64,000 nucleotides of DNA from Rhodospirillaceae bacterium. Lineage in GTDB: Bacteria > Pseudomonadota > Alphaproteobacteria > Thalassobaculales > Thalassobaculaceae. Location of the stretch: NCBI GenBank assembly GCA_018401495.1, contig JAGYJX010000005.1:310001-374000 (forward strand). Direction: 5' to 3'. The first letter of the stretch is position 1. Each line of letters starts with the position of its first letter. Positions 62,898 through 64,000 of the stretch are shown here, one piece after another. The notes beneath the pieces are model-generated. The model worked only from the letters and a program-made list of their open reading frames with translations, was not told the origin of the DNA and did no database searches. Position numbers and translations under genes: made by a program.

Positions 62898-63301
62898 CGG
62901 ACCCGCACCGACCCGTCGCTCCCGAACACGGTCTCGAACGTTACCGCTTCCTCGCCCCGGTCGATCGCAAGTTCGGCCCGGATCCGGTAGGCCAGCGTCA
63001 ACGGCCGATCAGGATCAGGAACATGGCGGACAACCACGTTCCGCAGTCGCGGCTCGAAGCTGTCGATCTGATGCTTGATGGCGCGGGCGATGGCCGGCAC
63101 GGCGGCCGGAAACTCGCTGACCATGTCGTTGAAGTCCGGCAGTCCGAAATCCGGCCGGGCACCGACCGAACCCTGGCGGGTGTTCATCAGGATCTGCAGG
63201 TAGTCGAGAACCGACTGCACGGCCAGCGACGAGTCGAACGGCCGTCCGGGCGCCGGAGGATCGTCGTCGATCAGGCGCTGCAACAGCGTCCGCTCAGCCA
63301 T
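62894..63301 (-). CDS. tssE: Type VI secretion baseplate protein TssE
   Basis: TssE is the gp25-like baseplate component. The 135-residue product contains AVQSVLDYLQILMNTRQGSV, then PDFGLPDFNDM and the gp25 motif region FEPRLRNVVVRHVPD. Its stop overlaps the tssF ATG. It lies 84 bases after tssC. Confidence 0.94.
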   Translation of the reverse strand: MAERTLLQRLIDDDPPAPGRPFDSSLAVQSVLDYLQILMNTRQGSVGARPDFGLPDFNDMVSEFPAAVPAIARAIKHQIDSFEPRLRNVVVRHVPDPDRPLTLAYRIRAELAIDRGEEAVTFETVFGSDGSVRVR

Positions 63302-63385
63302 CCCGGCATTCCTTCCAGAACCCGCTGTCGACGCCAGCTCCGGCGCGCCGGGTAACCCGGCGCGCGGAGCTGTTCGTCCGTGTCA

Positions 63386-64000
63386 TCAGGACTTGTCGAG
63401 CTTGCCCTTAAGGGACAGCGTGAAGTCAGCCCCCATGTACTTGAAGTGCGGCTGGACGGCCATGCTGACACTGTACCAGCCGGGCTCACCCTCGACGTCC
63501 AGGACCTTGATTTCAGCGCGGCGCAACGGCCGACGACTGCGTACCTCGGCAGAGGGATTCTCCTGGTCCGAGACATACTGCCGGATCCAGTCGCCGAGTT
63601 CCTTCTCCAACTCACCCCGGTTCTTCCAGCTGCCGATGTTTTCGCGCTGCAGAACCTTGATGTAGTGAGCCAGCCGGTTGACGATGAACATGTAGGGAAG
63701 CTGAGTGCCGAGCTTGTAGTTGGTCTCAGCCGCCTTGCCCTCGGGGGTGTTCCCGAAGTACTTCGGCTTCTGCACCGAGTTGGCAGAGAAGAACGTCGCG
63801 TTGTTGGCGCCCTTGCGGTTTACCAGGGCGATGAAGCCCTGCTCGGCCAGTTCGTATTCCCGTCGATCCGACACCAGCACCTCGGTCGGCGCCTTGGTCT
63901 CGTTCTGGCCCATGCTCTGGAAGTTGTGCATGGCCGAGTTCTCGACGGCGCCACCGCTCTGCGGGCCGATCACGTTCGGGCACCAGCGGTACTTCGCGAA
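63386..64000 (-). CDS. tssC: Type VI secretion sheath protein TssC, 5' part beyond window
   Basis: About 205 C-terminal residues of the large sheath subunit are visible. The frame is open through the right edge (FAKYRWCPNVIGPQSGGAVE). Typical stretches are EVLVSDRREYELAEQGFIAL, LPYMFIVNRLAHYIKVLQRE and, near the end, VQPHFKYMGADFTLSLKGKL. TssB and the rest of the core genes are presumably to the right. Confidence 0.95.
   Translation of the reverse strand, partial: FAKYRWCPNVIGPQSGGAVENSAMHNFQSMGQNETKAPTEVLVSDRREYELAEQGFIALVNRKGANNATFFSANSVQKPKYFGNTPEGKAAETNYKLGTQLPYMFIVNRLAHYIKVLQRENIGSWKNRGELEKELGDWIRQYVSDQENPSAEVRSRRPLRRAEIKVLDVEGEPGWYSVSMAVQPHFKYMGADFTLSLKGKLDKS

Overview
The window is GC-rich DNA from a purple phototrophic proteobacterium, most likely an alphaproteobacterium. 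The evidence is a reaction-centre H subunit (puhA), a pufBALMC operon with a tetraheme PufC, a C4-type 5-aminolevulinate synthase (hemA), cytochrome c2, and the compact gene order of an alphaproteobacterial photosynthesis gene cluster. The carotenoid genes (crtE, F, D, C, B, I, with no crtA) fit a spirilloxanthin-type pathway. AcsF, the oxygen-dependent cyclase, is present and no bchE is seen, so bacteriochlorophyll can probably be made with oxygen present. I cannot name a genus.

Layout. 1-11616 (+): bchH (3' part), bchL, bchM, lhaA, puhA, puhB, puhC, a small unknown ORF, acsF, puhE, hemA and idi, tightly packed with many ATGA-type overlaps. 11617-22750 (-): crtE-crtF-bchC-bchX-bchY-bchZ-pufQ-like-pufB-pufA-pufL-pufM-pufC, read right to left and closed by a T-tailed terminator. 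22876-25307 (+): crtD-crtC. 25304-32370 (-): bchI-bchD-bchO-crtI-crtB-tspO and a 53-residue membrane ORF. 32537 (+): cytochrome c2. Palindromes of the TGT-N12-ACA (PpsR/CrtJ) type lie at bchC, crtE/crtD (two), crtI and bchI/cycA, which links these blocks to one oxygen/light regulon.

33134-40919 is an accessory metabolic stretch: a SelA-like PLP enzyme, a phytanoyl-CoA dioxygenase-type protein, an amidase, a thiamine-diphosphate enzyme, a DUF445 membrane protein and a Gfo/Idh/MocA oxidoreductase. 41013-43834 holds a translationally coupled pair, a subtilase-like protein that lacks the usual Asp and His motifs and a membrane-anchored protein with two trypsin-co-occurring-like domains, divergent from a transglutaminase-like gene.

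43891-64000 is a type VI secretion locus. It has a spike and effector-delivery block (vgrG, DUF3540, a TPR-glycosyltransferase-like gene, a DUF4150 PAAR-like tip, two pentapeptide-repeat proteins, one fused to DUF2169), then hcp, an unusual TPR-sulfotransferase-TPR-methyltransferase fusion, and the core genes tssH, tssG, tssF, tssE and tssC (cut by the window edge).

The window carries at least about 30 single-base frameshifts, many in short homopolymer runs and spread over conserved and accessory genes alike. I read these as sequencing or assembly errors rather than gene decay. The coordinates given span the restored genes.
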